A stretch of 64,000 bases of DNA from Phaeocystidibacter luteus (lineage in GTDB: Bacteria > Bacteroidota > Bacteroidia > Flavobacteriales > Schleiferiaceae). The stretch spans positions 62,001 through 126,000 of the forward strand of contig NZ_WBVO01000004.1 in the NCBI RefSeq assembly GCF_008933115.1, given 5' to 3'. A model generated the notes under the pieces. That model saw only the letters and a list, made by a program, of their open reading frames with translations. It did not search any database and was not told the origin of the DNA. Below, one piece after another: positions 32,271 to 42,978 of the stretch (the first letter of the stretch is position 1; each line of letters opens with the position of its first letter). Both the position numbers and the translations under genes were made by a program.

Positions 32271-35141
32271 ATGAAGACACACGCTTTTTCCTATCGTCAC
32301 ATTGGACCTCGTGAGCACGAGGTGAATGAGATGCTGAAGACCATCGGTGTTAACTCAGTAGATGAACTCATCGAACAGTCAGTTCCAGATGGAATTAGAA
32401 TGAAGGAAGCCTTGAACCTCTCCACGGCAATGACCGAACAGGAGTTTATGGTTCACATTCAAGAACAAGCTAGGAAAAACAAGGTATTTAGATCGTACAT
32501 CGGCCTCGGATACCACAATACCATTCTTCCAGGTGTAATTCAGAGAAATATTCTCGAGAACCCAGGATGGTACACCGCGTACACTCCTTATCAAGCTGAG
32601 ATTGCCCAAGGTAGATTGGAAGCGCTTTTGAACTTCCAAACGATGGTTGCTGAACTCTCTGGAATGGAGCTCGCAAACGCGTCCCTTCTCGATGAGGCGA
32701 CTGCAGCAGCCGAAGCCATGAGCATGATGTTCTCGGCAAGATCTAGAGACAAGGTGAAGGCAGGAGCGAATAAATTCTTCGTTTCGAAAGACTGTCTTCC
32801 TCAGAATATCGACCTACTCAAGACTCGTTCAGAGCCTATGGGGATTGAGTTAGTAATTGGTTCCCACCGTGAAATGAGCTTCGGAGAAGATTTCTTCGGT
32901 GCGATGCTTCAATACCCAGATGTAGTTGGAACCATTCATGACTACAAAGATCTCGTAGAAGAAGCTCATTCAAACGGTGTTCTTGTAGCCGTTGCAGCTG
33001 ACATCATGAGCTTGGTACTTCTTACACCTCCGGGTGAATGGGGCGCCGATGTTGTAGTTGGCACAACTCAACGCTTTGGTATTCCACTCGGCTATGGTGG
33101 TCCTCACGCTGCATTTTTCGCCACCCGCGAAGAATACAAGCGATTGATTCCTGGTCGTATTATTGGTCAGACCATCGACCGCGATGGGAACACGGCTCTA
33201 CGTATGGCTCTTCAGACTCGCGAGCAGCACATCAAGCGCGACCGTGCAACTTCGAATATTTGTACCGCTCAAGTTCTCCTAGCTGTCATGGCCGGCGCTT
33301 ATGCTGTTTATCACGGTCCGGATGGATTGAAGCGAATTGCAACCACCATTCACCAAGCGGCTGTCACTTTGAATGACGGCTTGGAGAAATTGGGATATGA
33401 GCAACTCAACCCTACATTCTTTGATACCCTCGAAGTTGAATTGGGTGATGTTGATGAAATCAATCTTCGCAAGATTTCGGAAGACTACAAGATCAACTTC
33501 CGTTACATGTACGGAAACCGCATCGGTATTAGTCTGAATGAGCACACAAGCGTAGAACACGTAAACGACATTCTCGCGGTTCTCGCGGAGGCAAAAGAAA
33601 TGGAGGCTCCAGAGTATCAGGACTTCATTCAAGCGAGCATGTTGCCAGAGGGACTTACGCGTACATCTGATTTCCTAGCACACGAAGTATTCAATAAATA
33701 CCATAGTGAAACGGAAATGATGCGCTACCTCAAGAAGTTGGAGCGCAAAGACCTTTCGTTGAATCACAGCATGATTGCACTTGGCTCGTGTACAATGAAG
33801 TTGAATGCTGCGACAGAAATGTTGCCATTGAGCTGGCCGAGCTTCGGTAATATTCACCCGTTTGTCCCTAAAGATCAAGCGGAAGGGTATCACTTTGTAA
33901 TTAATGAGTTAGAACGTGATCTAGCCGAGATTACCGGTTTTGATGCCACTTCACTTCAGCCAAACAGTGGTGCTCAAGGTGAGTACGCAGGTTTGATGGT
34001 CATCCGCGCATACCACGCGTCAAGAGGTGAAGCACACAGAGATATTGCAATCATCCCATCTTCTGCCCACGGAACGAACCCAGCCTCTGCAGTAATGGCC
34101 GGTATGAAGGTTGTTGTTGTGAAGTGCGATGACCGCGGAAACATCGATGTGGATGACCTTCGTGCTAAAGCTGAAAAGCATGCGGAAAACCTAGCATGTC
34201 TGATGATTACCTATCCATCTACACACGGGGTGTTTGAAGCCAGTGTGAAGGAAGTAACTGGAATCATTCACGAGTTCGGTGGACAAGTATATATGGATGG
34301 TGCCAACATGAATGCACAGGTAGGCTTGACATCCCCAGGATTGATTGGTGCGGATGTTTGTCACCTCAACCTACACAAAACCTTTGCGATTCCGCATGGT
34401 GGTGGTGGCCCTGGTATGGGACCAATTTGTGTGAAGAAGCATTTGGCTCCGTTCCTTCCTACCAACCCAGAAGTTCGTACCGGTGGCTCACAAGGTATCT
34501 CGGCAATTTCTGCTGCTCCTTGGGGTTCTGGTTTGATTTTGTTGATCAGCTACGCCTACATTAAGATGTTAGGTCCAAAGGGATTGACCGAATCAACAAA
34601 GTATGCCATTCTGAACGCCAACTACATCAAGCAGCGCTTGGAAGGTCACTATGCAGTGCTATATGCTGGCGAAAACGGTCGTTGTGCACACGAAATGATT
34701 TTGGATTGTCGTCCATTTAAGCGTGAAGCTGGAGTAGAAGTAGTTGATATTGCCAAGCGCCTGATCGATTATGGATACCACGCTCCGACGGTTTCGTTCC
34801 CTGTTGCGGGTACGTTGATGGTAGAACCTACGGAAAGTGAAGGCAAAGAGGAATTGGATAAATTCTGTGACGCGTTGATCAACATTCGTAAGGAAGTTGA
34901 TGAAATTGTGAGTGAGCAGGTAGATGCCACGAACAACGTATTGAAGAATGCTCCACACACCTTGGGTATGACGATTTCCGACAATTGGGATTTGCCATAT
35001 TCTAGAGAAAAGGCGACTTATCCGCTACCTTATATAATGGAGAATAAGTTCTGGCCATCGGTTCGTCGGGTAGACGATGCGTATGGAGACAGGAATCTAA
35101 TTTGCACTTGTGCCCCGATTGAGGAGTACATAGAATCCTAA
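32271..35141 (+). CDS. gcvP: Glycine dehydrogenase (decarboxylating), P-protein
   Basis: 956 residues, the full fused P-protein with N- and C-terminal aminotransferase-like halves. It decarboxylates glycine on PLP and passes the aminomethyl group to GcvH. The start motif [16 protein letters not shown], the first-half [20 protein letters not shown] and the PLP lysine Lys703 in [17 protein letters not shown] are all present. Other glycine-cleavage genes are not in the window. A -7 box precedes it and a strong hairpin (35178-35205) follows. Confidence 0.98.
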   Translation: MKTHAFSYRHIGPREHEVNEMLKTIGVNSVDELIEQSVPDGIRMKEALNLSTAMTEQEFMVHIQEQARKNKVFRSYIGLGYHNTILPGVIQRNILENPGWYTAYTPYQAEIAQGRLEALLNFQTMVAELSGMELANASLLDEATAAAEAMSMMFSARSRDKVKAGANKFFVSKDCLPQNIDLLKTRSEPMGIELVIGSHREMSFGEDFFGAMLQYPDVVGTIHDYKDLVEEAHSNGVLVAVAADIMSLVLLTPPGEWGADVVVGTTQRFGIPLGYGGPHAAFFATREEYKRLIPGRIIGQTIDRDGNTALRMALQTREQHIKRDRATSNICTAQVLLAVMAGAYAVYHGPDGLKRIATTIHQAAVTLNDGLEKLGYEQLNPTFFDTLEVELGDVDEINLRKISEDYKINFRYMYGNRIGISLNEHTSVEHVNDILAVLAEAKEMEAPEYQDFIQASMLPEGLTRTSDFLAHEVFNKYHSETEMMRYLKKLERKDLSLNHSMIALGSCTMKLNAATEMLPLSWPSFGNIHPFVPKDQAEGYHFVINELERDLAEITGFDATSLQPNSGAQGEYAGLMVIRAYHASRGEAHRDIAIIPSSAHGTNPASAVMAGMKVVVVKCDDRGNIDVDDLRAKAEKHAENLACLMITYPSTHGVFEASVKEVTGIIHEFGGQVYMDGANMNAQVGLTSPGLIGADVCHLNLHKTFAIPHGGGGPGMGPICVKKHLAPFLPTNPEVRTGGSQGISAISAAPWGSGLILLISYAYIKMLGPKGLTESTKYAILNANYIKQRLEGHYAVLYAGENGRCAHEMILDCRPFKREAGVEVVDIAKRLIDYGYHAPTVSFPVAGTLMVEPTESEGKEELDKFCDALINIRKEVDEIVSEQVDATNNVLKNAPHTLGMTISDNWDLPYSREKATYPLPYIMENKFWPSVRRVDDAYGDRNLICTCAPIEEYIES

Positions 35142-35177
35142 CAACCAGTACATATAGACTTTCGGTTAATAAATAAT

Positions 35178-35210
35178 GAAGCCCCTTGAAAAACCAAGGG
35201 GCTTCTTCAT
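35178..35210 (+). terminator. Terminator hairpin after gcvP
   Basis: An 11-bp perfect stem GAAGCCCCTTG (35178-35188) / CAAGGGGCTTC (35195-35205), with a 6-nt A-rich loop, is followed by a weak T-rich tail. It ends the gcvP transcript before the secreted-protein gene at 35280. Confidence 0.8.
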
Positions 35211-35279
35211 TTGTATTTATGTTAAATTTAGGTAATATTGCGTATTGCTCATTAGTGATTAACTAAAACATTTCTTAAC

Positions 35280-37304
35280 ATGAAGAAATTTACTCCGACT
35301 CTCTTGGGTCTGTTGGTAGCTTCTGCGGCTTTCGGACAGGAACAAGTGAACACGCTTCCAGCTCAGATGGAAGTAGCGAACCCGGAGACTCAAGTGAACA
35401 TCACTCCACGTACAGATTACCGTGGAAGTGAAGCTATCCTTTGGTCTGAGGACTTCGCAAATGGTATCCCTGCTACTTGGTCAAACCAAGGTTTCGATGG
35501 AAACCTTAGCCCTTTGGCTGCTGCTCAGTGGGAATATCGTGGCACAAGCACAACTCCAACTAATGCAGAAGGATCTCGTGGTGCTTTCTCTGGTGTGAAT
35601 AACAACCCACCAACTAACGATCCAGTTGCTTCGACTACGACAGCTAACGGTTTCGTTATTTTTGATTCAGACTACCTTGATAACTCAGGTAACTCTGCTA
35701 ACATTGGTGGTGGTACTGCTCCAGCTCCACACGTTGGTACTTTGACAACTAGCACGATTGACCTTACAGGTGAGCCGTATGTTATGTTGGAAATGGAGAG
35801 CTACGCCCGTGTGTTCTTCGCGAACATGCAAGTTGCTTTCTCAACTGACGGTGGTACTACTTGGGGAGATACAGCGACTATCTACACAGACGCTTCTTTG
35901 GGTGTTAACGGTTCTTCTGCAAACGCTGACCTAGTACAGGTAAACGTTTCAAACATCATCGGTAACCAGTCTAACGTGAAGATGCGTTTCATCTTCGACG
36001 GTCGTCCTGGTAACGCCAACGGTAACGGTTACTACTTCTGGATGATCGACGATATCCGTCTTAGCGACCTTCCACGTCACTCTATCCGTTTCGTTGAGAA
36101 CACTGACGGTGCACCAGAGCGTGACATCATCTATGGTACTACTACTGGCGAGAGCAAGACTGGTATCATGACACTTAAGCAGACTCGTCCTATCGCGTTC
36201 GACTGTAACGTACTTAACTTCGGTTGGGACCAGCAGGACAACGTACAGCTTGAGCTTCAAGTGTTGAGCAACGGTAACGTAGTTCAAACTTTGAACTCTG
36301 GTACTGTAAACGTTGCTTCAGGCGGTATTGCTGACTACACTGTGTTGAACACTTCTACTTGGACTCCAAGTGCAGAAGGTGCTTACGACATCGTTTGGAT
36401 TGCTAAGTCTGACTCTTGTAACGGTACTGTAGCTCCATTCGCTTCTGATACCTCTACTATCTACGTTACTGATTCATTGTTGTCACTTGACTTCAATGTA
36501 TTCGAAAACCGTTTCGGTACTGGTAACATTGGTGACGACGGTTCTGCTGTTGCAACTCGTATGGACCTCGTTCAAGACGAGCGTCTATTCGCTGCTGACA
36601 TCTGGTTGTCTGCTACTACTGTTCCTGGTGGTGTAATTGAGGTTACTGTTTACGATACTACTGGTTTCGACTTCACAAACGGTTTCCCTACTCAGCCATT
36701 GGCTTACTACCAGCACACTGTTACACAAACTGACGTAGACAATGGTGCTATCCGCGCTGACCTTACTGGTACTGACGGATTCCCAGTTTACCTCAGCACT
36801 GCTAACACTGGTTCTTACTACATCGTGGTTACTTTCTTCTCTAATGCAGGAGCTAACCCAATCTTCCTTCGTAACGACCAGAGCTTCCCACAACCAGCGC
36901 TTTCTTCGATCATGTATTACACGATCTCTAGCCCGCGTTGGTACACAGGATTTACAAACAGCTTGTCTATCAACGGTCTTCACATCCGCGCCATCACTTG
37001 CCCAGCTGCTTCAGCTGCCGCTTGTATGGAAGTTGGTATCGAAGAAGTTGATCTAAGCAACGTTATCGACGTTTATCCTAACCCAGCTGAGGACGTAGTA
37101 TTCCTCGAGTTCGGTGACGATTTCAACGGTGATATCGAAATCAACGTAGTAGATCTTCAAGGTCGCACTGTGATTTCTACTTCTGAAGTAGCTATCGAAG
37201 GAACTAAGGTTCCAGTTTCATTGAATACTTTGACTCCAGGTGTTTACATGATGAACATCGCTCAAGGTGACGCAATGAGCACATTCAAGCTTACCGTGAA
37301 GTAA
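35280..37304 (+). CDS. Secreted T9SS cargo protein, cleaved-adhesin/choice-of-anchor J type
   Basis: 674 residues. The signal peptide MKKFTPTLLGLLVASAAFGQ is followed from about residue 50 by an adhesin-like jelly-roll domain (ILWSEDFANGIPATWSNQGF onward; FIFDGRPGNANGNGYYFWMI). A second beta-rich region fills the middle, and the type A sorting tail starts near residue 595 (VYPNPAEDVVFLEF, DLQGRTV, LTPGVYMMNI). T9SS would export it and cleave off the tail, leaving it on the surface or released. Codon use is strongly skewed towards GGT, GCT, ACT, AAC and TAC, which suggests high expression. The gene at 37595 is a close paralogue. Confidence 0.93.
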   Translation: MKKFTPTLLGLLVASAAFGQEQVNTLPAQMEVANPETQVNITPRTDYRGSEAILWSEDFANGIPATWSNQGFDGNLSPLAAAQWEYRGTSTTPTNAEGSRGAFSGVNNNPPTNDPVASTTTANGFVIFDSDYLDNSGNSANIGGGTAPAPHVGTLTTSTIDLTGEPYVMLEMESYARVFFANMQVAFSTDGGTTWGDTATIYTDASLGVNGSSANADLVQVNVSNIIGNQSNVKMRFIFDGRPGNANGNGYYFWMIDDIRLSDLPRHSIRFVENTDGAPERDIIYGTTTGESKTGIMTLKQTRPIAFDCNVLNFGWDQQDNVQLELQVLSNGNVVQTLNSGTVNVASGGIADYTVLNTSTWTPSAEGAYDIVWIAKSDSCNGTVAPFASDTSTIYVTDSLLSLDFNVFENRFGTGNIGDDGSAVATRMDLVQDERLFAADIWLSATTVPGGVIEVTVYDTTGFDFTNGFPTQPLAYYQHTVTQTDVDNGAIRADLTGTDGFPVYLSTANTGSYYIVVTFFSNAGANPIFLRNDQSFPQPALSSIMYYTISSPRWYTGFTNSLSINGLHIRAITCPAASAAACMEVGIEEVDLSNVIDVYPNPAEDVVFLEFGDDFNGDIEINVVDLQGRTVISTSEVAIEGTKVPVSLNTLTPGVYMMNIAQGDAMSTFKLTVK

Positions 37305-37330
37305 TTCACTCCGCGATAACTCGCATATTG

Positions 37331-37362
37331 AGCCGCCTCGATCATTCGAGGCGGCTTTTTTT
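37331..37362 (+). terminator. Rho-independent terminator after the first T9SS cargo gene
   Basis: AGCCGCCTCGA (37331-37341) pairs perfectly with TCGAGGCGGCT (37346-37356), 4-nt loop, followed by a run of T to 37362. Confidence 0.93.
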
Positions 37363-37594
37363 ATGTACACCTTTTCAACTCGTAAAGATTGTCTTTACTC
37401 GGAGCTAATGTTTTGAGTTTGTGCCTGAGTATGGGCTTAGGTAAATTGCTGTAACACTTTTGGGAACGTTTTAGGCATACACCTTCACCTTCAACTAATC
37501 GCCTTTAGTCCGGCCCAAAAAGTGACGGGATTACAACCGTAAACACAAATCAACAGCGACGAAAATCGTCGTGAAAAAACTCAAAACACGAATC
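37363..37594. other. Leader region of the second T9SS cargo gene
   Basis: 232 bp with no gene longer than 17 codons. An AT-rich stretch with ACACTTTTGGG near 37455 could contain the promoter, but no perfect TAnnTTTG box is present. A GTG at 37571 is in frame with the next gene but would put eight basic residues before the signal peptide. Confidence 0.4.
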
Positions 37595-39595
37595 ATGAAG
37601 AAGATTACTCTATCTCTTCTTGGTCTAGCTATGTGCGCAACTTCGTACGGACAAGCCGACCAAAATCAACTCCCCGCTCAGAAAAAACAGTACGAGCTCG
37701 AGACGGTTCAATTTCAAGCCCCTCGCACACATCAGTCATCCGGCACCGAAGCCGTTTATTGGTCAGAGGACTTCGCAAATGGAATCCCAGCAACTTGGAC
37801 AAATCAAGGTTTCGATGGTGGCCTACAACCTATGGCTGCTGCACAATGGGAATACCGCGGTCCAGGTACAACTCCCGGAGTAGGTACCGGCTCTCGTGGT
37901 GCATTCGCCGCAGCAAACGACCCTATTCAATCAGCTACACGTACCAACGGTTTCGTGATTTTTGATTCTGGCTGGTTGGATAACAACGGTAGCTCTGCCA
38001 CAGTAGGTCAAGGCGTTGCTCCCGCTCCACACGTGGGTACGCTTACCACCGACACAATCGATTTGACAGGGCATCAGTACATCATGCTTGAGCTGAACAG
38101 CTACGCACGTGTGTTCTTTGCCAATATGCAAATCGCAATGTCGCCGGACGGTGGCGTTACTTGGCCAGATACCATCACAGCGTATTCCGACGCTACTCTT
38201 GGTGTAAACGGTGCATCTCCAAACGTAGATAACCTTCAATACAACATCAGTGCAGAGCTCGGTAACTCAGCCAACGCGATGATTCGTTTCATCTTCGACG
38301 GTCGCCCTGGCAATGCCAATGGCAACGGGTACTACTTCTGGTGTCTCGATGATATCAGCATTTTGGACCTGCCAAATCACTCCGTTCGCTTTGTTGAAAA
38401 TACAGATGGCGCTCCAGCGCACGATATCATCTATAATAACGACGGACTTTCTTCTAAGCACGGCATCATGCCACTAAAGCAGAATCGTCCTATTTCATTT
38501 GACGCGAACATCTACAACTTCGGATCGCAGCCGCAAACAAACCTTCGTCTGCAAATTGATATCCTTGACGATAACGACAATGTTGTTCAAACACTCAGCT
38601 CTCAGTCTGTAACACTTCAGCCAGACAGCATCGCTGATTACAATGTGATGAATACCGCAGCATGGACTGCCACAACTACCGGAAACTACCGAGTGGTTTA
38701 TTCAGCCCTTTCCGATTCTGTTACAGGAGCGGACATTCCGCGCGACACATTCCAAATCTTCGTGACCGATTCATTGATGTCTACCGACTTCAATACATTC
38801 GATAACCGTTTCGGTACGGATGATATCGGTCCTGACGGATCTGCGATTGCTTCCCGCTTTGACCTTGTACAAGGCGAAAGAATCTTTGGTGCAGATATCT
38901 GGTTGTCTAACACGACCGTTGCTGGTGGAGTAGTAGAGGTGACCATCATGGATACCACTGGCTTTACCTTTACTAACGGATTCCCAGGTCAGCCCCTCGC
39001 TTACGTACAGCACACCGTTACAGCTCAAGACGTAGCGAATCGTGTTATCCGAGTTCAATTGCGCGATGCTTCTGGACTACCAATTACATTGGATGCGACC
39101 AACACAGGCGCTTACTACGTAGTTGTGACCATGTTCTCAAATGCGGATGCAAATCCAATCAACTTGAGAAACTCAACCCACTTCTCCCAGCCTTCACGTT
39201 CGTCTATCATGTATTACACGATTTCAGCACCACGCTGGTACACCGGATTTGAAGGTTCACTTGATTTGAATGCACCACACATCCGTGTTATTACATGTGC
39301 GCTTTCTGATCCTGCTGGATGTGCCGTATCTGTAGAAGAAATCGACCTTTCAAATGAGATCAAACTATATCCAAACCCAGCTGACGAATACGTGAACATG
39401 GAGTTTGGAGATGTTTCGGGTGAATTCGACCTACGCATCGTCGATATGCAAGGCCGCACTATCACTACAAAATCTGAACTCGCAGTACCTGGAACTTCTG
39501 TTCCAGTTGACGTGAGTATGCTAACTCCAGGGGTGTACATTCTCTCTGTGGAGAAAGACGATTCAGTTAGTTCGTTCCGATTGACTGTTGAGTAA
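37595..39595 (+). CDS. Second secreted T9SS cargo protein, paralogue of the preceding gene
   Basis: 666 residues from ATG 37595, which gives a clean signal peptide (MKKITLSLLGLAMCATSYGQ). It follows the same plan as its neighbour: VYWSEDFANGIPATWTNQGF, FIFDGRPGNANGNGYYFWCL, SIMYYTISAPRWYTGF, then a type A sorting tail (LYPNPADEYVNMEF, DMQGRTI, LTPGVYILSV). The two are similar along their whole length, so they arose by tandem duplication. Its codon use is more mixed than that of the first copy, pointing to lower expression. The sequence suggests adhesion or surface coating; no enzyme motif is visible. Confidence 0.92.
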   Translation: MKKITLSLLGLAMCATSYGQADQNQLPAQKKQYELETVQFQAPRTHQSSGTEAVYWSEDFANGIPATWTNQGFDGGLQPMAAAQWEYRGPGTTPGVGTGSRGAFAAANDPIQSATRTNGFVIFDSGWLDNNGSSATVGQGVAPAPHVGTLTTDTIDLTGHQYIMLELNSYARVFFANMQIAMSPDGGVTWPDTITAYSDATLGVNGASPNVDNLQYNISAELGNSANAMIRFIFDGRPGNANGNGYYFWCLDDISILDLPNHSVRFVENTDGAPAHDIIYNNDGLSSKHGIMPLKQNRPISFDANIYNFGSQPQTNLRLQIDILDDNDNVVQTLSSQSVTLQPDSIADYNVMNTAAWTATTTGNYRVVYSALSDSVTGADIPRDTFQIFVTDSLMSTDFNTFDNRFGTDDIGPDGSAIASRFDLVQGERIFGADIWLSNTTVAGGVVEVTIMDTTGFTFTNGFPGQPLAYVQHTVTAQDVANRVIRVQLRDASGLPITLDATNTGAYYVVVTMFSNADANPINLRNSTHFSQPSRSSIMYYTISAPRWYTGFEGSLDLNAPHIRVITCALSDPAGCAVSVEEIDLSNEIKLYPNPADEYVNMEFGDVSGEFDLRIVDMQGRTITTKSELAVPGTSVPVDVSMLTPGVYILSVEKDDSVSSFRLTVE

Positions 39596-39626
39596 TTGGA
39601 TTGAGAATTAGTTATTGTTTTGCTAC

Positions 39627-39657
39627 ACCGCCCATCATTTCGATGGGCGGTTTTTTT
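39627..39657 (+). terminator. Rho-independent terminator after the second T9SS cargo gene
   Basis: ACCGCCCATC (39627-39636) / GATGGGCGGT (39642-39651), a perfect 10-bp stem with a 5-nt loop and seven T residues. Confidence 0.93.
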
Positions 39658-39738
39658 ATGTTCGCATCTGCAAACTGAATCACACCAATCTGCGTTAATG
39701 ATAAGGTAGCTAGACAGTGTTTCACTACCTTTAAGTGT

Positions 39739-42700
39739 ATGTCCAAACATTTACGCGCTTTTACACTCCTGATAGCCGTGCTGCTATGCTCTAATGCATG
39801 GGGGCAATTCTACTATGGACTACACCAAACTTTCGGGAAGAATAGAGTAGAGTTCACGAGGTTCGATTGGAATTTCTACCGCTACGATCGATTCGATGTG
39901 TACCATTATGAAGACGGACAGTACCTCGCTCAGCAAGTAGCGCGCATCGTAACCCGACAAATGCCTATCATCGAACAGGCCTTAGATGTGCCCCTTGATG
40001 AGCGCATTCAAATCATGGTTTTCAACAACCTGAGTGAGCTCAAGCAAAGCAATCTTAACGCATCGGACGATGAGTCGTACAATACGGGAGGCGTAACCCA
40101 CTTCGCAGGCACCCGAATCTTTGTCTATTTTGATGGCGACTATGCGCATCTAGAATATCAAATTAGAGAAGGATTAGCCGGCCTAGCCCTGAATAATTTA
40201 ATGTACGGTGGCTTCACCCAGAGTATTCGAAATTCAACCTTGCTGAATCTTCCTGAGTGGTTCACGGAAGGTATGCTGGCGTACTTAGCTTATCCATATT
40301 CCTCCGATGTGGAGAATTACATTATCGATGGAATGACCCACGATAAGTACGATCACTTGTATGCGCTTACTGGGTACGAAGCACGAGCTGCAGGCCATAG
40401 CCTTTGGAACTACATCGCAAAAACCTACGGAGAAAATCTCATCAAGAACATCGTCTATACGACCGTGATGGAGCGTAGTATCGATAAAGGCCTCCAATAC
40501 AATTTGGGCGTGAACTCCGAACAACTGCTGCGAAACTGGCAACAGTATTATGCCCAGTTGATTCCCATGGGTTTCAATGAGGAGGCTGTCGAAGATTTGG
40601 AGCTCAGAAGAAGCCGCAGAGATGGCAGGCTAAACCGTCCTTTGTTTTCGCCAGATGGAACGCACATAGCCTATGTTCGAAATCGACTAGGGAAGTATAG
40701 GGTGAGTATTCTTGACATTGAAGAAAACGATCGTACGACCGTTCTTCGTGGAGGTCACCTCATCGCACAAAATGCCGACTATAGCTACCCACTCATGGCT
40801 TGGCATCCAAATGGGAAGATTCTAGCTATCATTACCGAAGAGGAAGGCTTAACCTGGTTGTACTTCTACAATGTTGAGGAGGGTGAACTCGAGAAAAGAG
40901 AGTTCTACGGCTTTCAGAAAGTTCGCTCTATCACGTATTCTCAAGACGGTAGACAGTTTTTGATGTCGGCCGTTCAGAGAAACCAGTCGGACATCTTTCT
41001 GTACACCATTTTGTCTAAGAGCATCAAGCCACTTACGAAAGACGGCTATACAGACCTAGACCCGATCTTCGTCAACAACGATAAGTTCATCGTTTTTAGA
41101 TCGAATCGAGACAACGATACTTTACAGCAGGGGCTGGAAGTCTTCAATCACCCCAATAGATTTGACTTGTTCATCTACCGAATGGACAAGCCCGAAGATC
41201 AAGTGCTGTGGCGCTTGAATACCCCAAGTGGTCTTAATGAAATTCAACCCCGCTCCATTGGCGATGGGTACTTCACCTACAACGGTTCAACTAGTGATGG
41301 TGGAGCTGCCAAAACCTACATGGTTCAGCTCGATTCTAGCATCGCATTCGTAGATACAATCACGCATTACGATTACTTCATCCGACAGGCCGAACTTGAA
41401 TCTCCAATATTTGGCACGGTGAATTATGACATCAATCGTGAGACGCAACAGATTTCGAGAGTGTACATGCGGGACGATAGATACAGGCTGGCAGTTGATT
41501 ACTTTGAGTTTCCAGATGAGTTTATCTCCGCCGTTAGAGGTGAAGAAGTGGCAGGTGGTGCCTTCCCGACCAATGATCCGGAAGAGGTGGTTGATGCAAG
41601 AAAGCAAGGGGAGGTTGACATTCACAATTACGAGTTTGCACCAGAAGCGTTAGCGCTTATCAAAACCCGAACCTCCGTGCCGGTTCAAACAACCTCAAAA
41701 GAAAACTTGGATAGTCTTTTTGGTGAAGACTTCCCAATTCCTCAAGACCGGATTTACCTGCTCTCCTTCATCCGAGATGAGTTTACAGTTCAAATCGATA
41801 ACGTATTTGATTACCCTCAATATCAGCCATTTACTGGGACACCAGGTGGAGGGCTTATCAATACAGGTTTCAATACAATGTTCAAGGTAGGGGCAGTAGA
41901 CATCCTGAACGACTATCGCATGATTGCTGGGTTCAGGACCGATTTCCAACCACTACCTGGGGTATCGTTAAGTCCGAACTCCGAGTTATTCTTTGGGTTC
42001 CTTGACCAGAAAAGCAGATGGAATTCTGAAATATCACTCTACCGCAGGAGTCAGGTTGCTTTCTTACCAGACGCCTTTGCAAATGCGCGTTACTTGACCT
42101 ACGAGGGGCATTATAAGATGGATTATCCTTTGAGTCAAGTAGCAGGTTTCCGGTTCTCTGCAGGGTATAGAAATCAGAGGCGAATCATTTTGATGGACAA
42201 TGCTGCTACCGTGGTTCCAGGAGAGCTAGATCCAGTATCCATCACGGATTATGGAATTCTCAAAGCTGCATTTGTATACGACAATACGCGGAAGAAAGGC
42301 ATTAACCTCTACCACGGTACTCGGTATAAGATCTTCACGGAATTCTATGAGAACCTGAGTAGCAGTAACTCCGGAATGGTCACTCTTGGTATCGATTGGA
42401 GGAACTACATCCCGGTGCATAGGGAGATTATTTGGGCGAATAGATTCGCCTTTGGAACCTCCTTTGGAAACGAGTTGTTGCTGCATTATCTAGGTGGGGT
42501 CGACAATGAGTTTGCTCCTGCCTTCACGAACAACACACCGTATGCGCGCGATCAGAATTACGCGTTCCAGACCGTGGTAACCAACATGCGAGGATTCTTC
42601 CAGAACATCAGAAATGGAAATAGCTTCGCAGTAATTAATAGTGAACTGCGGATTCCAGTAGTGAAGTACTTGATTAATGCGCCCATTCAGAATGACTTCC

Positions 42701-42978
42701 TAGCGAACTTCCAAGTCATAGGTTTTGGAGATATAGGTACAGCTTGGAACGGACTTCACCCGTATGTTGAAGAGAATGCTATCAATACCAGAACGGTAGA
42801 TCGACTGGGTTACCGCGTGGTTCTCGATACACAAAGAGAACCTATAGTGGGTGGATTCGGTTTTGGACTTCGCAGCCGACTTCTCGGATATTTCTGTCGA
42901 GTAGACTGGGCTTGGGGTGTAGAGGATGGGGCTATCCTCGATCGCGTATTCTACTTCTCTATCAGCACCGACTTCTAG
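39739..42978 (+). CDS. Gluzincin-like domain + TolB-like propeller + Omp85-type barrel fusion
   Basis: 1079 residues. A signal peptide (LIAVLLCSNAWGQ) leads to a peptidase-MA-like domain (about 30-285) whose catalytic HExxH is replaced by REGLA (Arg143-Ala147), although the downstream LPEWFTEG (Glu177) is kept. A TolB/WD40-type propeller follows (FSPDGTHIAYVRN, MAWHPNGKILAII, ITYSQDGRQFLMS). From about 690 to the end is a barrel with the Omp85-like MRGF (950-953) and SELRIPV, ending in VFYFSISTDF. No POTRA domain is visible. The domain order suggests an outer-membrane protein with a large periplasmic part; the role is unknown. It ends four bases inside the convergent nth gene. The -7-like TACCTTTA lies six bases before the ATG. 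Confidence 0.8.
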   Translation: MSKHLRAFTLLIAVLLCSNAWGQFYYGLHQTFGKNRVEFTRFDWNFYRYDRFDVYHYEDGQYLAQQVARIVTRQMPIIEQALDVPLDERIQIMVFNNLSELKQSNLNASDDESYNTGGVTHFAGTRIFVYFDGDYAHLEYQIREGLAGLALNNLMYGGFTQSIRNSTLLNLPEWFTEGMLAYLAYPYSSDVENYIIDGMTHDKYDHLYALTGYEARAAGHSLWNYIAKTYGENLIKNIVYTTVMERSIDKGLQYNLGVNSEQLLRNWQQYYAQLIPMGFNEEAVEDLELRRSRRDGRLNRPLFSPDGTHIAYVRNRLGKYRVSILDIEENDRTTVLRGGHLIAQNADYSYPLMAWHPNGKILAIITEEEGLTWLYFYNVEEGELEKREFYGFQKVRSITYSQDGRQFLMSAVQRNQSDIFLYTILSKSIKPLTKDGYTDLDPIFVNNDKFIVFRSNRDNDTLQQGLEVFNHPNRFDLFIYRMDKPEDQVLWRLNTPSGLNEIQPRSIGDGYFTYNGSTSDGGAAKTYMVQLDSSIAFVDTITHYDYFIRQAELESPIFGTVNYDINRETQQISRVYMRDDRYRLAVDYFEFPDEFISAVRGEEVAGGAFPTNDPEEVVDARKQGEVDIHNYEFAPEALALIKTRTSVPVQTTSKENLDSLFGEDFPIPQDRIYLLSFIRDEFTVQIDNVFDYPQYQPFTGTPGGGLINTGFNTMFKVGAVDILNDYRMIAGFRTDFQPLPGVSLSPNSELFFGFLDQKSRWNSEISLYRRSQVAFLPDAFANARYLTYEGHYKMDYPLSQVAGFRFSAGYRNQRRIILMDNAATVVPGELDPVSITDYGILKAAFVYDNTRKKGINLYHGTRYKIFTEFYENLSSSNSGMVTLGIDWRNYIPVHREIIWANRFAFGTSFGNELLLHYLGGVDNEFAPAFTNNTPYARDQNYAFQTVVTNMRGFFQNIRNGNSFAVINSELRIPVVKYLINAPIQNDFLANFQVIGFGDIGTAWNGLHPYVEENAINTRTVDRLGYRVVLDTQREPIVGGFGFGLRSRLLGYFCRVDWAWGVEDGAILDRVFYFSISTDF

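Noticed and set aside
35949-36983. Long minus-strand frames inside the T9SS cargo genes
   Set aside because: They are Thr/Ser/Val-rich reverse images of the biased codon use of the plus-strand genes.
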